Assembly: GCA_963849635.1 (NCBI GenBank)
Contig: CAWKIA010000013.1
Span: 1 to 64,000, forward strand
From: CAVRUD01 sp963849635
GTDB taxonomy: Bacteria > Chloroflexota > Chloroflexia > Thermomicrobiales > UBA6265
DNA length: 64,000 nucleotides
Reading direction: 5' to 3'
Below the pieces are notes generated by a model. That model was not told the origin of the DNA. It saw only the letters and a program-made list of their open reading frames with translations, and searched no databases. A program made the position numbers and the translations under genes. Within the stretch, counting starts at the first letter, position 1; every line of letters starts with the position of its first letter. This document shows positions 47,091 to 56,860 of the stretch, in pieces.

Positions 47091-48559
47091 TTAACCGTCC
47101 AGCACCTCGGTCAAGCGTGCCCGGACATCGTCCGGGCGAGCGCGACCGCCGGTGCGCTTGATCGCTTCGCCGATCAGTCTTCCGATGGCGTTCTTCTTGC
47201 CGCCCTTGTAGTCGGCAACCGCTTCAGGGAACGCCGCTAACGTCTCGTCCACCGCGATCTGTACTGCATCGGCGTCATCCAGCGATATCAAGTTCAGCCG
47301 GGTCGCCGCAGCGGTCGGCATCTCACCGGGCTGCAGCTGCGGAAGCAATTCCTTGGCCGCCCGAGCCGTGAGAACCTTCTTGCCCAACGCGTCGAGTAAG
47401 TCGGAGATCTGCGCCGGGGTAAACGGCAGTCGCTCGGGCGGCAAGGACATCTGGCGCTGAAGCCCCATGATGTCATTGACTATCCAGTTGGCCGCGCTCC
47501 GCGCCCCGTCGGCGTCCCGGCGAGAAACGACTGTTTCAAACGTTTCGGAAATCGGCCGTTCAGCGGTCAGCAGCGCGGCATCCGCTGGGCGCAGGGCATA
47601 TTGATGGATGAACCGTTTCATCCGAGCCGCGGGTAATTCCGGCAGCGTCTCCTGTAGTTCGCTTACCTGCGACTCCTCGATGCGGAGGGGTGGCAGATCC
47701 GGCTCGGGGAAGTAGCGGTAGTCGTGAGCCTGCTCCTTGGTCCGCTGCGAGACAGTGATCCCCCGATCCTCAATCCAACCGCGCGTTTCCTGCGGAATGA
47801 ACCGGTCACGGTCGAGTTCGCCGCGCTGACGGACCTCCTCAAACCGGAGTGCCCGCTCCACTGCCGAGAACGAGTTCATATTCTTGACTTCGACCTTAGA
47901 GCCCAACGCCGAACTACCGGCGATCCGCACCGAGACATTGGCGTCGCAGCGGAAGGCGCCGTCCTCCATGCTGCCGGTCGAGGCGTCGATATAGCGCAGG
48001 ATCTGGCGCAAGGCGATGAGGTAGTCGCGGGCCTCTTCCGGAGAGCGAAGGTCCGGCTCGCCCACGATCTCAAGAAGGGGTACACCCGACCGGTTGAGAT
48101 CGACCAGGCTTGTGCTGCCGCCAATCCCATCCTGAATGTGGACTAAACGCCCGGTGTCTTCCTCGATGTGGACACGGGTAATTCCGACCCGTCGCGTCTT
48201 TCCGCCGGACTCGAATTCGAGCCAGCCGTTGACACAGAGTGGCAGGTCGTATTGGGAAATCTGGTAGCCCTTGGGAAGGTCGGGATAGACGTACTGCTTG
48301 CGGTCGAGCTTATTGAAGGTGGGGATGTCACAGTTAAGTGCGAGTCCAACCAGGATCGCTTTTCGACCGCGGTGCGATTGAGAACTGGCAGGGCCCCGGG
48401 AAGGCCGGCGCACACCGGGCAAAGATGGGTGTTCGGCTCGGCGCTGGCATACTCGGCTGCGCACGAGCAGTACATCTTCGTCCGGGTCAGGAGCTGTGCG
48501 TGAACCTCCAGGCCAATGACCGTCTCGTACGCCGTCGTTGTTTCAATGTCTGTTACCAC
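47091..48559 (-). CDS. gatB: Aspartyl/glutamyl-tRNA amidotransferase subunit B, one frame change
   Basis: GatB phosphorylates and transamidates Glu-tRNA(Gln) or Asp-tRNA(Asn) within GatCAB. GTG 48559 follows GGAGG by about six bases and starts the family sequence YETVIGLEVHAQLLTRTKMYC with zinc-site Cys (CSC, CPVCAGLPG). At about 48360 one G is missing in AAGCG (expected AAGGCG after VEK). The next frame continues AILVGLALNCDIPTFNKLDR and runs to 47091 with the cradle domain and the C-terminal YqeY-like helices. gatA and gatC are not in the window. The protein is essential where GlnRS or AsnRS is missing, so a base-calling error is probable. Confidence 0.92.
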
Positions 48560-48872
48560 GTCGCCGCCTCCGCGACCGGTGCGCGTCCGGACCGAATATC
48601 CGGGCGGAGCGCACAACTAGACGGAGTATAGCATGGTACACGCGCACAAGCGGATCACCGGTAACCGCCTGGAGAGAGGCCTATGCTAAACTCCCGCTGC
48701 GAGATTGTGCCCAGTTTCACGGGCAGATCGAACCCGATTTGGAAGCGATTCCGACCGGGTTCGGCCGCAACAAGCGTACAGGCTGTTGAGACCGATTGCT
48801 CGGCCAGGTCGCACCGTTTCTGGGCGGCGATTGTGGCCAAATGACACGGAAAGTGGAGGCACTGACGCTCCC
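48560..48872. other. Divergent promoter region gatB / nuoG
   Basis: No gene is supported. A possible -10 TATACT for gatB lies on the minus strand near 48628-48633, without a convincing -35. GGAGG at about 48853 lies too far from the nuoG start to be its normal binding site. Confidence 0.35.
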
Positions 48873-51305
48873 ATGGTGACGACTGCCCGGACCGAGCAGA
48901 AGATGGTCACCGGCTCGATCAACGGCACAGCGGTGACGGTTCCGGCAGGCACCTTCATCCTCGAAGCGGCCCGGCTAAACGGGATCGAAATTCCCAACCT
49001 CTGCTATCAACCGCTCCTGCGCCCCTGGGGATCGTGCCGCATCTGCACCGTGCAAATCCTGGGCAGACGCGGTGGCCTCATTGAGTCCTGCACAACGCCC
49101 CTTGCCGAAGGCATGGAAGTCCTGACGCACTCTCCCGAGGTCATCCAGGCCCGGCAATACATCCTCCAGATGTATCTGATCGACCACGCCCTCGATTGCC
49201 CGACTTGCGACAAGTCGGGCGAGTGCTACCTTCAGGACAACACCTACCTGCACAACATCAACGCCAATCCTTACCGGCGGCCAAAGCTCGCTCAGCCATA
49301 CCAGCACTTCAGCGACACGATCGACTACAAGTGGGACCGTTGCATCATGTGCAACCGGTGCACCCGCGTCTGCGACGAGATGGTCGGCGTGATCGCAATC
49401 GAATCGGCAGGTCGCTCACTCGAAGCGACGATCACGCCCGCGTTCGGGATGGACCTGAGCGAGACGACCTGCACCAATTGCGGCATGTGCATCGCGGTCT
49501 GCCCGGTCGGCGCGCTCACCGATCGCCACTTTGGCCATCACCCGTGGGAACTCGATACAACCGAGACGATCTGCGGTCACTGCGACGGCGGTTGCACGCT
49601 CAACATCGAGACCAACCGCAGCCTTGTTCGCCGCGTCACGCATCTGTGGGAGCGAGGCGTCAACCACGGTTACACCTGCGAGAAGGGCAAGTGGGGCTGG
49701 GAGCAGGTCCAGCACCCGGACCGGTTGCTCTACCCACGCGTCCGCGACGCCAATGGCGTCTACGAGACGGGCTGGACCGAGGCGATCGACATCGCCGCCG
49801 AGGAACTTGCTCACTACCAGGGCGGTGCCTTCGCGGCCCTCGCCTCTCCCGACACGACCAACGAAGAGGCCTACCAGTTGCAGCTCTTCACCCGGGCAGT
49901 AATGAGCAGCAACAATATCGATCGCCTCGTCTCACCGGCGCAACGCGCCGTCGGCGACGCGGTTCAGGCATCTCTGGGCCAGGATGTCACCAACACGAAC
50001 AATTTGCAGGAGATGCTCACCGACGTCTCCGCCGCCTTCGTCGTCGGCCCCGACCTGGGCAAGTCTGCCCCGGTCCCTTCGTATTGGTTCTACCACTCGA
50101 AAATCTACCGGGAATCCAAGATCGTGGTGATCTCCCAGGACGACTACCCGCTCTGCCACCGAGCCGAGTTGTGGTTGCGTCCGAATCCCGGCACGACCGC
50201 GATCCTCCTCAACGGTATCGCCGCCGAGATCGTTCAGCGTGGCCTCACCGCCCCCGATATCGACGGCGGAGCCGATTTCGCAGAGTGGAAGACGTCGCTC
50301 GGCGAGTTCGGCCTCGACTCGGTTGCGTCGCTGACCGGAGTGCCGGCGGACGACATCCGCACGGCCGCGATCATGTTCGCCACCGGCGGCTCGAAGTCCG
50401 AAAAAGCGCGGCCCGACGGCGGATTCCCGCCGTCGCTGATTTACCAGACCGCGGCACACTACGCCGGCCCAACCGGGCCTTCCGAGGCGGCGAACGTCTC
50501 GACGGCCTGCAACAACCTATCGATCCTGACCGGCAACATCGGCCGGGCCGGCGGCGGCGTCGCGTCGTTCCGCGGTTACGCCAACTACCAGGGCGTGACC
50601 GACATGGGCGCAGTGCCGGGAGTCTTCGCGGGCGTCGCAGATACGGCAGGGATTGGGCTGCGAGATGCGGTTACCGCCTCCTGGCTTGCCCGCTGGGGCG
50701 AGAGCGCCCGCACAAAGAACGGTTTCGTTCCGGTCCGCGAATTGCCGACCGGCTCAGGCATCGGAATCGCCGATCTGCCTGCGGCGATCGAGCGCGGCGA
50801 GATCCAGGCGATGTACATCGAAGGGACCATCGCCGGCCGTCACCAGCCTGTCGACCAGCGCCTGTACAACGCGCTGTCGAAGCTGAAGTACCTCGTCGTC
50901 GCCGACACCTACGACTCGCCACTCGCGGCGCTGGCGGATGTCGTCCTTCCAGTCTCGATGTACCTGGAAAAGGATGGGACGTTCACCAGCTTCGATCGCA
51001 CAGTCCAGCGCGTTCGCGCCGCGGTCCCTGCCATGGGCGAAGCCAAATCTCACCTCGAAGCGGTTGCCATGCTCGCTCAGCGGCTCGGTTACAACCTTGA
51101 GCACCGGCAGCCCGTCCAGGTCATGACGGAGATCGCGCAATTGGTACCTGCTTATGCGGGCGTCACGTACGCTCGGTTGGAGCGCTCGGGCATCAGCGCG
51201 CCGGTCAGCTCGTTTGCCGACGCGGGGACGCCGATTCTGTCGACCACGTCGGGCTTGCAGCCACGACTGCTCCCGGTGGCTGCGTCGACGAGTCATTTGA
51301 ACTAA
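48873..51305 (+). CDS. nuoG: NADH-quinone oxidoreductase subunit G-like iron-sulfur/molybdopterin-fold protein
   Basis: In 810 residues I see a [2Fe-2S] domain (C44, C55, C58, C73), a His-x3-Cys [4Fe-4S] segment (HALDCPTCDKSGEC), two ferredoxin-type clusters (CIMCNRCTRVC, CTNCGMCIAVCPVG) and an N7-type cluster (CGHCDGGC). A long molybdopterin-oxidoreductase domain follows. That domain resembles formate dehydrogenase (SFRGYANYQGVTDMGAVPG), but at the catalytic Cys/Sec position it reads NNIDRLVSPAQRA with no Cys. So it is a NuoG-type electron conduit and not a formate dehydrogenase. It is followed after 31 bp by nuoI. No other complex I gene is near. Confidence 0.87.
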   Translation: MVTTARTEQKMVTGSINGTAVTVPAGTFILEAARLNGIEIPNLCYQPLLRPWGSCRICTVQILGRRGGLIESCTTPLAEGMEVLTHSPEVIQARQYILQMYLIDHALDCPTCDKSGECYLQDNTYLHNINANPYRRPKLAQPYQHFSDTIDYKWDRCIMCNRCTRVCDEMVGVIAIESAGRSLEATITPAFGMDLSETTCTNCGMCIAVCPVGALTDRHFGHHPWELDTTETICGHCDGGCTLNIETNRSLVRRVTHLWERGVNHGYTCEKGKWGWEQVQHPDRLLYPRVRDANGVYETGWTEAIDIAAEELAHYQGGAFAALASPDTTNEEAYQLQLFTRAVMSSNNIDRLVSPAQRAVGDAVQASLGQDVTNTNNLQEMLTDVSAAFVVGPDLGKSAPVPSYWFYHSKIYRESKIVVISQDDYPLCHRAELWLRPNPGTTAILLNGIAAEIVQRGLTAPDIDGGADFAEWKTSLGEFGLDSVASLTGVPADDIRTAAIMFATGGSKSEKARPDGGFPPSLIYQTAAHYAGPTGPSEAANVSTACNNLSILTGNIGRAGGGVASFRGYANYQGVTDMGAVPGVFAGVADTAGIGLRDAVTASWLARWGESARTKNGFVPVRELPTGSGIGIADLPAAIERGEIQAMYIEGTIAGRHQPVDQRLYNALSKLKYLVVADTYDSPLAALADVVLPVSMYLEKDGTFTSFDRTVQRVRAAVPAMGEAKSHLEAVAMLAQRLGYNLEHRQPVQVMTEIAQLVPAYAGVTYARLERSGISAPVSSFADAGTPILSTTSGLQPRLLPVAASTSHLN

Positions 51306-51336
51306 ATGTCGCGGCGATCAAGGAAGGCACCTGACG

Positions 51337-51843
51337 ATGTTCGACGAGGTTAAGGGTTTCGCGGTTACGGCGAAGCGCCTCTTTCGTCCAACAACTACCG
51401 TGCAGTACCCCGAAGAGAAGCGGCCCATGTCGGACCGCTACCGGGGACTGCCGTCGCTGCGCGCGGATCCAGAGACGGGCGAGGCGCTGTGTGTCGCCTG
51501 CGGCCTCTGCGCCCGCATCTGCCCCACTTCCTGCCTGGAGATGCACGTCGTTCCCTCCGAAGAAGGCGACCGTGAGCTAGGTGAATTCATCCTCCGTGCC
51601 GGCCGGTGCCTCTTCTGCGGGCTCTGCTCTCAAGTCTGCCCAGTCGATGCCATTGCCATGAGCAAGGAGTACGAACTCTCCGTGCTCGACCGCGACGGCC
51701 TGATCTACACGAAGACGGAACTCGCGACGATCGGCGGCCAGGTGACGACCTGGTGGGATGCCGGCATGGACCCCGGCGCCGACACTCGCCGGCCGGAAGG
51801 CGGAAAGTACGACCGCTTCCGCGACAAGGCGCTGATCCCGTAA
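51337..51843 (+). CDS. nuoI: NADH-quinone oxidoreductase subunit I
   Basis: This 168-residue 8Fe-ferredoxin carries two [4Fe-4S] motifs, CVACGLCARICPTSC and CLFCGLCSQVCPVDA, that pass electrons from NuoG toward the quinone site. The N-terminal KGFAVTAKRLFRPTTTVQYP is the membrane-surface amphipathic helix of NuoI. Its C-terminal 50 residues are longer than usual. In most genomes nuoH lies between nuoG and nuoI; here it does not. Confidence 0.92.
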   Translation: MFDEVKGFAVTAKRLFRPTTTVQYPEEKRPMSDRYRGLPSLRADPETGEALCVACGLCARICPTSCLEMHVVPSEEGDRELGEFILRAGRCLFCGLCSQVCPVDAIAMSKEYELSVLDRDGLIYTKTELATIGGQVTTWWDAGMDPGADTRRPEGGKYDRFRDKALIP

Positions 51844-51864
51844 GGTTTGACCTGGATCCTAGTC

Positions 51865-51898
51865 AAGGGCGGCGGGGCGTTGCCCTCGCCGCCTTTTA
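51865..51898 (+). terminator. Terminator after nuoI
   Basis: AAGGGCGGCG...GGGC, loop GTTG, CCC...TCGCCGCC then TTTT: an interrupted GC stem with a T-run, 22 bases behind the nuoI stop. Confidence 0.75.
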
Positions 51899-51943
51899 CA
51901 TTGATCGATAGGTGCGCCGCACGAAGTTCGTTGGAGGCAGATG

Positions 51944-53392
51944 ATGGGTACCCACTCTCCGATGTATCTCGCTGGCGAATGGGCGACGTCCGACACTGAG
52001 CTGGAGGTTACCAATCCGTACGACGGCTCCATCGTCGGCACGACTTACCTGGCATCCAGGGACCAGCTCGAGACGGCGATCGTCGCCGCCGAACGGGCCT
52101 TTCGCACCTCGCGAAAGACGCCGACGTACGACCGCGTCGACCTTCTCAAGGCGTTTGCGGCCAAGCTTCGTCAACACCGAGACGAGGTCGCACGGCTGAT
52201 CGCACTTGAGGCGGGCAAGCCGATTCGGGAGGCGGAAGTCGAGACCGACCGGGGCGTCTTCACCATCGAGACCGCCGCCGAAGAGGCAAAGCGAATCGCC
52301 GGTGAGGTCATTCCGCTGGACCTGCTGCCGTCATCGCAAGGCAGGTTCGGCGTTGTCCGCCGATTCGCGATCGGACCTATTGCCGGCATCTCGCCGTTCA
52401 ACTTCCCGCTCAATCTTGCCCTGCACAAGCTTGCACCGGCCCTGGCATCGGGCAACCCTATCGTCCTCAAGCCACCGTCTCGCGATCCGTTGACGATGCT
52501 CAAGATTGCTGAGTTCCTGCACGACATCGGCGTGCCCACAGGCATGGTGAGCGTATTGCCGATGGATCGCGAGGTGGGAGACGCCCTCGTTGCAGACGAA
52601 CGCTTCAAGCTGCTCTCGTTTACCGGTTCACCTGAGATCGGCTGGGACATGAAGCGGCGAGCGGGGATGAAGAAGGTTGTACTCGAGTTGGGTGGCAATG
52701 CCGGCGTGATCGTCGATGAGGACGCTGATCTCGACTTCGCCGCCGCGCGCGTCCGGACCGGTGCGTTCGCCTATGCCGGCCAGGTTTGCATCTCGGTCCA
52801 GCGCGTCTTCGTCCATGAAAAGGTCTACGACTCCTTCCGCCAAAAAATCATCGACCAGACGGCGGCAATCAAGATCGGCGATCCGCTCGATCGCACAACC
52901 GATCTTGGCCCGATGATCGACGACAAGGCGGCCGCCCGCAGCCAGCAGTGGGTCGAGCAGGCAGTGTCCGAAGGGGCGACAGTCGTCGCTGGTGGCAAAG
53001 CCGAGGGGCGTTACTTCCAGCCGACGATCATCGAGAATGCGGCGCCGTCCTCATTTGTTTGTTCCCGAGAAGCCTTCGCCCCAATGGTGACGCTGTTCCA
53101 GGTCCCGTCCTTCGGCAAGGCGATCGCCGGCCTCAATGACTCGGTTTATGGCCTCCAAGCGGGCGTCTTTACGAACTCACTGGAGAAGGCCCTGGTCGCC
53201 TTCGAAGAGATCGAAGCGGGCGGCGTCATCATCAACGACGTCCCAACCTACCGCATCGACCACATGCCGTACGGAGGCGTCAAAGCCTCTGGCCTGTCCC
53301 GCGAAGGACTCCGGTACGCCATCGAGGACATGACCGAACAGCGGCTGATGGTTATCAATCGTCTAGAAAGCGCGGCTGTCGCCTTGGACTAA
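51944..53392 (+). CDS. Aldehyde dehydrogenase family protein
   Basis: This NAD(P)-dependent aldehyde dehydrogenase has 482 residues. Cofactor and catalytic motifs are GISPFNFPLNLALHKLAPAL, LSFTGSPEIG, the general base Glu in LELGGNAG and the nucleophile Cys in AGQVCISVQRVFVHE; the C-terminal YGLQAGVFTN and MPYGGVKASGLSREG are normal. Cys-Ile-Ser after the nucleophile and the general pattern resemble lactaldehyde or glyceraldehyde-3-phosphate (GapN-like) members; the substrate is unsettled. Two ATGs are adjacent; the second (51944) has better spacing to GGAGG. It has its own terminator. Confidence 0.92.
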   Translation: MGTHSPMYLAGEWATSDTELEVTNPYDGSIVGTTYLASRDQLETAIVAAERAFRTSRKTPTYDRVDLLKAFAAKLRQHRDEVARLIALEAGKPIREAEVETDRGVFTIETAAEEAKRIAGEVIPLDLLPSSQGRFGVVRRFAIGPIAGISPFNFPLNLALHKLAPALASGNPIVLKPPSRDPLTMLKIAEFLHDIGVPTGMVSVLPMDREVGDALVADERFKLLSFTGSPEIGWDMKRRAGMKKVVLELGGNAGVIVDEDADLDFAAARVRTGAFAYAGQVCISVQRVFVHEKVYDSFRQKIIDQTAAIKIGDPLDRTTDLGPMIDDKAAARSQQWVEQAVSEGATVVAGGKAEGRYFQPTIIENAAPSSFVCSREAFAPMVTLFQVPSFGKAIAGLNDSVYGLQAGVFTNSLEKALVAFEEIEAGGVIINDVPTYRIDHMPYGGVKASGLSREGLRYAIEDMTEQRLMVINRLESAAVALD

Positions 53393-53414
53393 CGCCAAGC
53401 AAGCCACAACGAGC

Positions 53415-53440
53415 CGGGGCGGCCAGTAGTGGCCGCCCCG
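53415..53440. terminator. Bidirectional terminator
   Basis: Perfect 11-bp inverted repeat CGGGGCGGCCA / TGGCCGCCCCG with a 4-base loop between the convergent aldehyde dehydrogenase and nfo genes. Confidence 0.75.
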
Positions 53441-53467
53441 TTCAATGCTCCGTGCCCGGCGTTCTGG

Positions 53468-54334
53468 TCAAGCTGCCGCTGCCGGCGACGCGACCAGACT
53501 TCTCAGCGTCGCCAGGTTTCGCCGGTCGAGGTCGCCATCATCGCCTTTCTCCGTCTCGAGAATGCCAGGCAATCCGGCGAGCCGGGGATCGTTGACGACC
53601 AACCTGAACGCCTCAAGTCCAAGCTCACCCTCACCGATATGGGCGTGGCGGTCTTTACGCTCACCGAGACCGAACTTGGAATCGTTGAGGTGGAGGGCTC
53701 TCAACCGATCGATGCCGATCACCAAGTCGAAATGGGCCATAGTCGCTTCGTAGGAAGCGGCGTCTCGGATGTCATACCCGGCGGCGAAGATGTGGCACGT
53801 GTCAAGGCAGACACCAACCCTCGCCTTGTCTTCGATAAGGTCGATGATTCCCTGGATCTCCTCGAACGTCCTGCCCAGTGAGTTTCCCTGGCCGGCCGTC
53901 GTCTCGATCCAGGTCATCGCCTTCCCGTCCGGCCGCTCCTCGTGGATGCGATTGATCGCCTCCGCCACCCGTTTGATCCCCGCCTCAACCCCTGAACCAA
54001 CGTGGCTTCCAGGGTGCGTTACCAGCCCCGGCACACCGAGCTGATCGCACCGGTTCAGTTCGTCCAGAAATGCTGCGCGCGACTTCTCCCAAAGCGCATC
54101 GTCGGGGGAGGCCATGTTGATCAGGTAGGAGTCGTGGGCGACCAGGTTGTCGATGCCGGTCTCTTGACGATTGTGATGGAAGCGCTCGATCACCCCGGGG
54201 TCGAGCGGCTTCGCGACCCATTGCCGCTCGCTCTTGGTGAAAATCTGGCAGGACTCCATTCCGATCTCCGCTGCCCGGAGCAGCGCGAGATCGCAACCGC
54301 CAGATATTGACATGTGAGATCCGAACGCGACCAT
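53468..54334 (-). CDS. nfo: Deoxyribonuclease IV (AP endonuclease)
   Basis: Nfo cuts DNA at abasic sites. The TIM-barrel metal ligands are spread as expected in 288 residues: GSHMSISGG, VAHDSYLINMASP, VTHPGSHVGSG, the Glu in TWIETTAGQGNSLG, GVCLDTCHIFAAGYDI, HLNDSKFGLGERKDRHAHIGEG and ILETEKGDDG. ATG 54334 (MVAFGSHMS) has GGAGGGAG directly before it; the ATG at 54346 would lose this site. It follows the ArsC-like gene by 31 bp on the same strand. Confidence 0.95.
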   Translation of the reverse strand: MVAFGSHMSISGGCDLALLRAAEIGMESCQIFTKSERQWVAKPLDPGVIERFHHNRQETGIDNLVAHDSYLINMASPDDALWEKSRAAFLDELNRCDQLGVPGLVTHPGSHVGSGVEAGIKRVAEAINRIHEERPDGKAMTWIETTAGQGNSLGRTFEEIQGIIDLIEDKARVGVCLDTCHIFAAGYDIRDAASYEATMAHFDLVIGIDRLRALHLNDSKFGLGERKDRHAHIGEGELGLEAFRLVVNDPRLAGLPGILETEKGDDGDLDRRNLATLRSLVASPAAAA

Positions 54335-54365
54335 CACTCCCTCCACCTCTGCGTGAGACGCTCCG

Positions 54366-54716
54366 TCAGGACTGCTCGATTAACGTCTGAATGCCACCGG
54401 CGTTGAATCCAACCACCGAAGCCCCATTCCCGATTACGAGTGGTCGTCGAAGGAGCGTCGGTTCCTTGACCATGAGCTCGAGGATCTCCGTGTCGCTCAG
54501 GTCCTTCTCCGCCAGCTTGAGATCCGCAAATGCCCTGCTTCTGGTCGAGAGGGCATCAGTGACATTCAGTCCGGCGCGCTCCAGGAGCGCCCGCAGTTCA
54601 GCCACCGTGAATCGATCTTTGAAGTAGTCGCGGCGGCGATACTCCCTCCCGCTTGCCTGGATGACCTGCTCGGCTTTCCGGCAGGACGAGCAATTGCTGT
54701 ACAGGTAGATCTCCAT
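54366..54716 (-). CDS. ArsC/Spx family thioredoxin-fold protein
   Basis: This 116-residue thioredoxin-fold protein has a CSSC redox pair at the N-terminus (IYLYSNCSSCRKAEQVI) and the family segments YRRRDYFKDRFTVAEL and LRRPLVIGNGASVVGFN. The CxxC and the Arg-Arg-Pro loop fit the Spx/YffB/ArsC group, which covers arsenate reductases and RNA-polymerase-binding Spx. I cannot decide between these. ATG 54716 is the family start; the open frame to 54923 is unconserved. No ars genes are near. Confidence 0.82.
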   Translation of the reverse strand: MEIYLYSNCSSCRKAEQVIQASGREYRRRDYFKDRFTVAELRALLERAGLNVTDALSTRSRAFADLKLAEKDLSDTEILELMVKEPTLLRRPLVIGNGASVVGFNAGGIQTLIEQS

Positions 54717-54867
54717 GGCGACTCCATCGGGGTTCGCGCTCGCCCAGACGCGAAACTGTCCAACGGGACTATACCACTGTACGTACACCTCAGATCCAGT
54801 TCGAGGCCCATGGTAGACTCCGGCGGTTGATTGCGCGGCCGGCTGTTCGGAGGACGAGAGGCGCGTC

Positions 54868-55651
54868 TTGGATTTACGTTCGGAAGAGACGGTCACTTCG
54901 CCTCCGCGGCTGTCCCTTGTCATTCCCGGCCTTTAACGAAGCCCACCGCATCGAGCGCACTCTCCGCGAAGCCGCAGAGTTCATGGCGTCGGACTTCCCA
55001 GCGTCTGAGATCATCCTGGTCGACGACGGCAGCACAGACGATACCCTGCGCATCGCCCGGGCCGTCGCGGCAGCACACCCGGCAGTGCGGGTGATCCCCA
55101 ATCACCATGGCGGCAAGGCCGCGGCGGTGCGAACCGGGCTAATCGAAGCCCGCGGAGACCTTGTCGGCTTCAGCGACGCCGACCTCGCCACGCCGCTCCG
55201 GCATCTCCACGATCTGGCAGCAGCGATCGAGCGCGGCTGCGCGATTGCGATCGGCAGCCGTGAGGGCGCCGGCGCGGTCAGGATCGGTGAGCCCACCTAC
55301 CGCCATGTTATGGGCAGGGCATTCAACTGGCTCGTTCGTCTGGTTGCCTTACCGGGGTTTGCCGACACACAGTGTGGTTTCAAGCTTTTCCGACGAGATG
55401 CCGTCGAACAAATCCTTCCCCGCACCCGGCTCTACTCCGGCACATCTGATTCGATCACGGGACCGCGCGTAACCGCCTTCGATGTCGAGTTTCTCGTCAT
55501 CGCCAGGCGACAGAATCTCCAGGTATGCCCGGTGCCTGTCACCTGGCGCTACGGAGAGCAGACGAAAGTCGATCCTCTGAGGGACACATGGCATAACTTG
55601 ACCGACGTACTTCGCATCATGGTCAATGACGTTCGAGGCAAATACCGCTGA
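54868..55651 (+). CDS. GT2 family glycosyltransferase (dolichyl-phosphate mannosyl/glucosyltransferase type), one frame change
   Basis: This inverting GT-A enzyme probably transfers a sugar from a nucleotide to a polyprenyl phosphate. Motifs: EIILVDDGSTDDTLRIA, GGKAAAVRTGL, VGFSDADLATP (metal DxD) and DTQCGFKLFRRDA. The N-terminus needs one frame change. From TTG 54868 the reading is LDLRSEETVTSPPRLSLVIP, and an extra C in CCC near 54932 then moves the frame to AFNEAHRIERTLREA. AGAGG lies six bases before the TTG. It has no membrane segments, so it is of the single-domain DPM1 type. Confidence 0.82.
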
Positions 55652-56129
55652 CCAATCGAGGCGCATCCTCATTCCGGCCCTGTCGATCTACTCAGGTAAT
55701 GGTCAGATTACGCGCTGTTGTCGCAACCCCATGCGCAAAGCATTGTGTGCGACTATAGTCCTAGGAATGGTCAGAGCCAAACCCCTGACTTTAGTACTAT
55801 AGTTGACCGTTTATTGGGGTGTGCTTTCGTGAATTGTGACGTACAATCAGGTCACGAATGTGCGGTTAGGACCAGCGGCCCGCCGTCGATCGCGTGGACG
55901 TTATCCGCAGTCCTGGGTCTGGCGGGCATGCTAGATAACTGTTCACGGGCGATTCGGTTGCGCCATGGCTCAAACATATGCAGTTCAATCGCGGCGGATG
56001 GGCGTTGGCAAATGGACACTTGTCCATGGATCGCCCGAGGCAGAGTGGCTCTCTGCCAGTCCGCATGACCGGTGTTCGCGTGTCGCGGAGTGAGCAAGTC
56101 TCAGAAACCCGGGTTCGTAGGGGGGGACA
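55652..56129. other. Long regulatory-looking intergenic region
   Basis: The 478 bp before the response regulator hold no convincing gene. The middle is AT-richer than its surroundings. It contains ACTATAGT twice (55753-55760, 55796-55803), AATGGTCAGA twice (about 55698 and 55767) and an inverted repeat ATTGT-GACGT-ACAAT (55833-55847), which may be control sites or a small RNA. Confidence 0.4.
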
Positions 56130-56834
56130 GTGAACCAAACGCAAATCTTGATCGTCGACGATCATCCTCTGTTTCGGCGCGGCATTCGAGGAAGCATCGA
56201 ACCAGAGACCGATCTCGCCATCGTGGGCGAGGCGGCGGATGGCGTCTCCGCCGTTCAGGCAGTCGATCAGCTGTCCCCAGACATAGTCTTACTCGATTTC
56301 AATCTGCCCCAATTGAGCGGATTGGAAGTCACCAAGATGATCAAGCGCCGCCACCCTGGCATCGCCGTGATCATTTTGACGACGCACGAGGACGACGAGC
56401 AGCTCTTCCACGCAATCCGGGTGGGTGCGGCCGCATACGCGACCAAGGACATCGAGTCCGAAGATCTGGTCCAGCTCATCCGCCGTGTCGCCCGGGGCGA
56501 GTACATCATCAACGAGAACGTCCTCTCGCGGCCGTTCGTCGCCTCGCGAGTCCTCGACCAGTTCCGCGAACTCTCCTCAATTGACACGGTCGCCGAAAAC
56601 GTGTTTTCGCCACTGACGCCGCGTGAGATTGAAATCCTCGATCACGTGGCCCAGGGCAACAGCAACAAGGAGATCGCCCGTATCCTCTCGATCTCCGATC
56701 AGACGGTGAAGAATCACATTACGTCAATCTTGCGCAAGTTGGCCGTCAACGACCGCACCCAGGCGGTCATCTACGCCCTCAAGCACGGCTGGATCCGGCT
56801 TGAGGGCGATGATGTCGACCTGACCGGAAGCTAG
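56130..56834 (+). CDS. NarL/FixJ-type response regulator
   Basis: This two-domain protein has 234 residues. The receiver domain (1-120) has the acidic pair D10-D11, phosphoacceptor D56 in VLLDFNLP, Thr in IILTTHEDD and K106 in YATKDI. The LuxR-type helix-turn-helix (about 165-228) reads LTPREIEILDHVAQG, SNKEIARIL and ISDQTVKNHITSILRKL. GTG 56130 follows a G-run. No histidine kinase lies in the window, so this is an orphan regulator here. The long upstream region may contain its own binding sites. Confidence 0.92.
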   Translation: MNQTQILIVDDHPLFRRGIRGSIEPETDLAIVGEAADGVSAVQAVDQLSPDIVLLDFNLPQLSGLEVTKMIKRRHPGIAVIILTTHEDDEQLFHAIRVGAAAYATKDIESEDLVQLIRRVARGEYIINENVLSRPFVASRVLDQFRELSSIDTVAENVFSPLTPREIEILDHVAQGNSNKEIARILSISDQTVKNHITSILRKLAVNDRTQAVIYALKHGWIRLEGDDVDLTGS

Positions 56835-56860
56835 TTCTGTCGCTCATCAGAACGAAGACT

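Noticed and set aside
49196..51100. 634-codon second frame inside nuoG
   Set aside because: Arg/Asp-rich composition typical of a shifted GC-rich frame; the overlapping frame has all the cluster Cys motifs.
48873..51305. Large subunit considered as a formate dehydrogenase
   Set aside because: No Cys or Sec at the catalytic position and nuoI follows directly.
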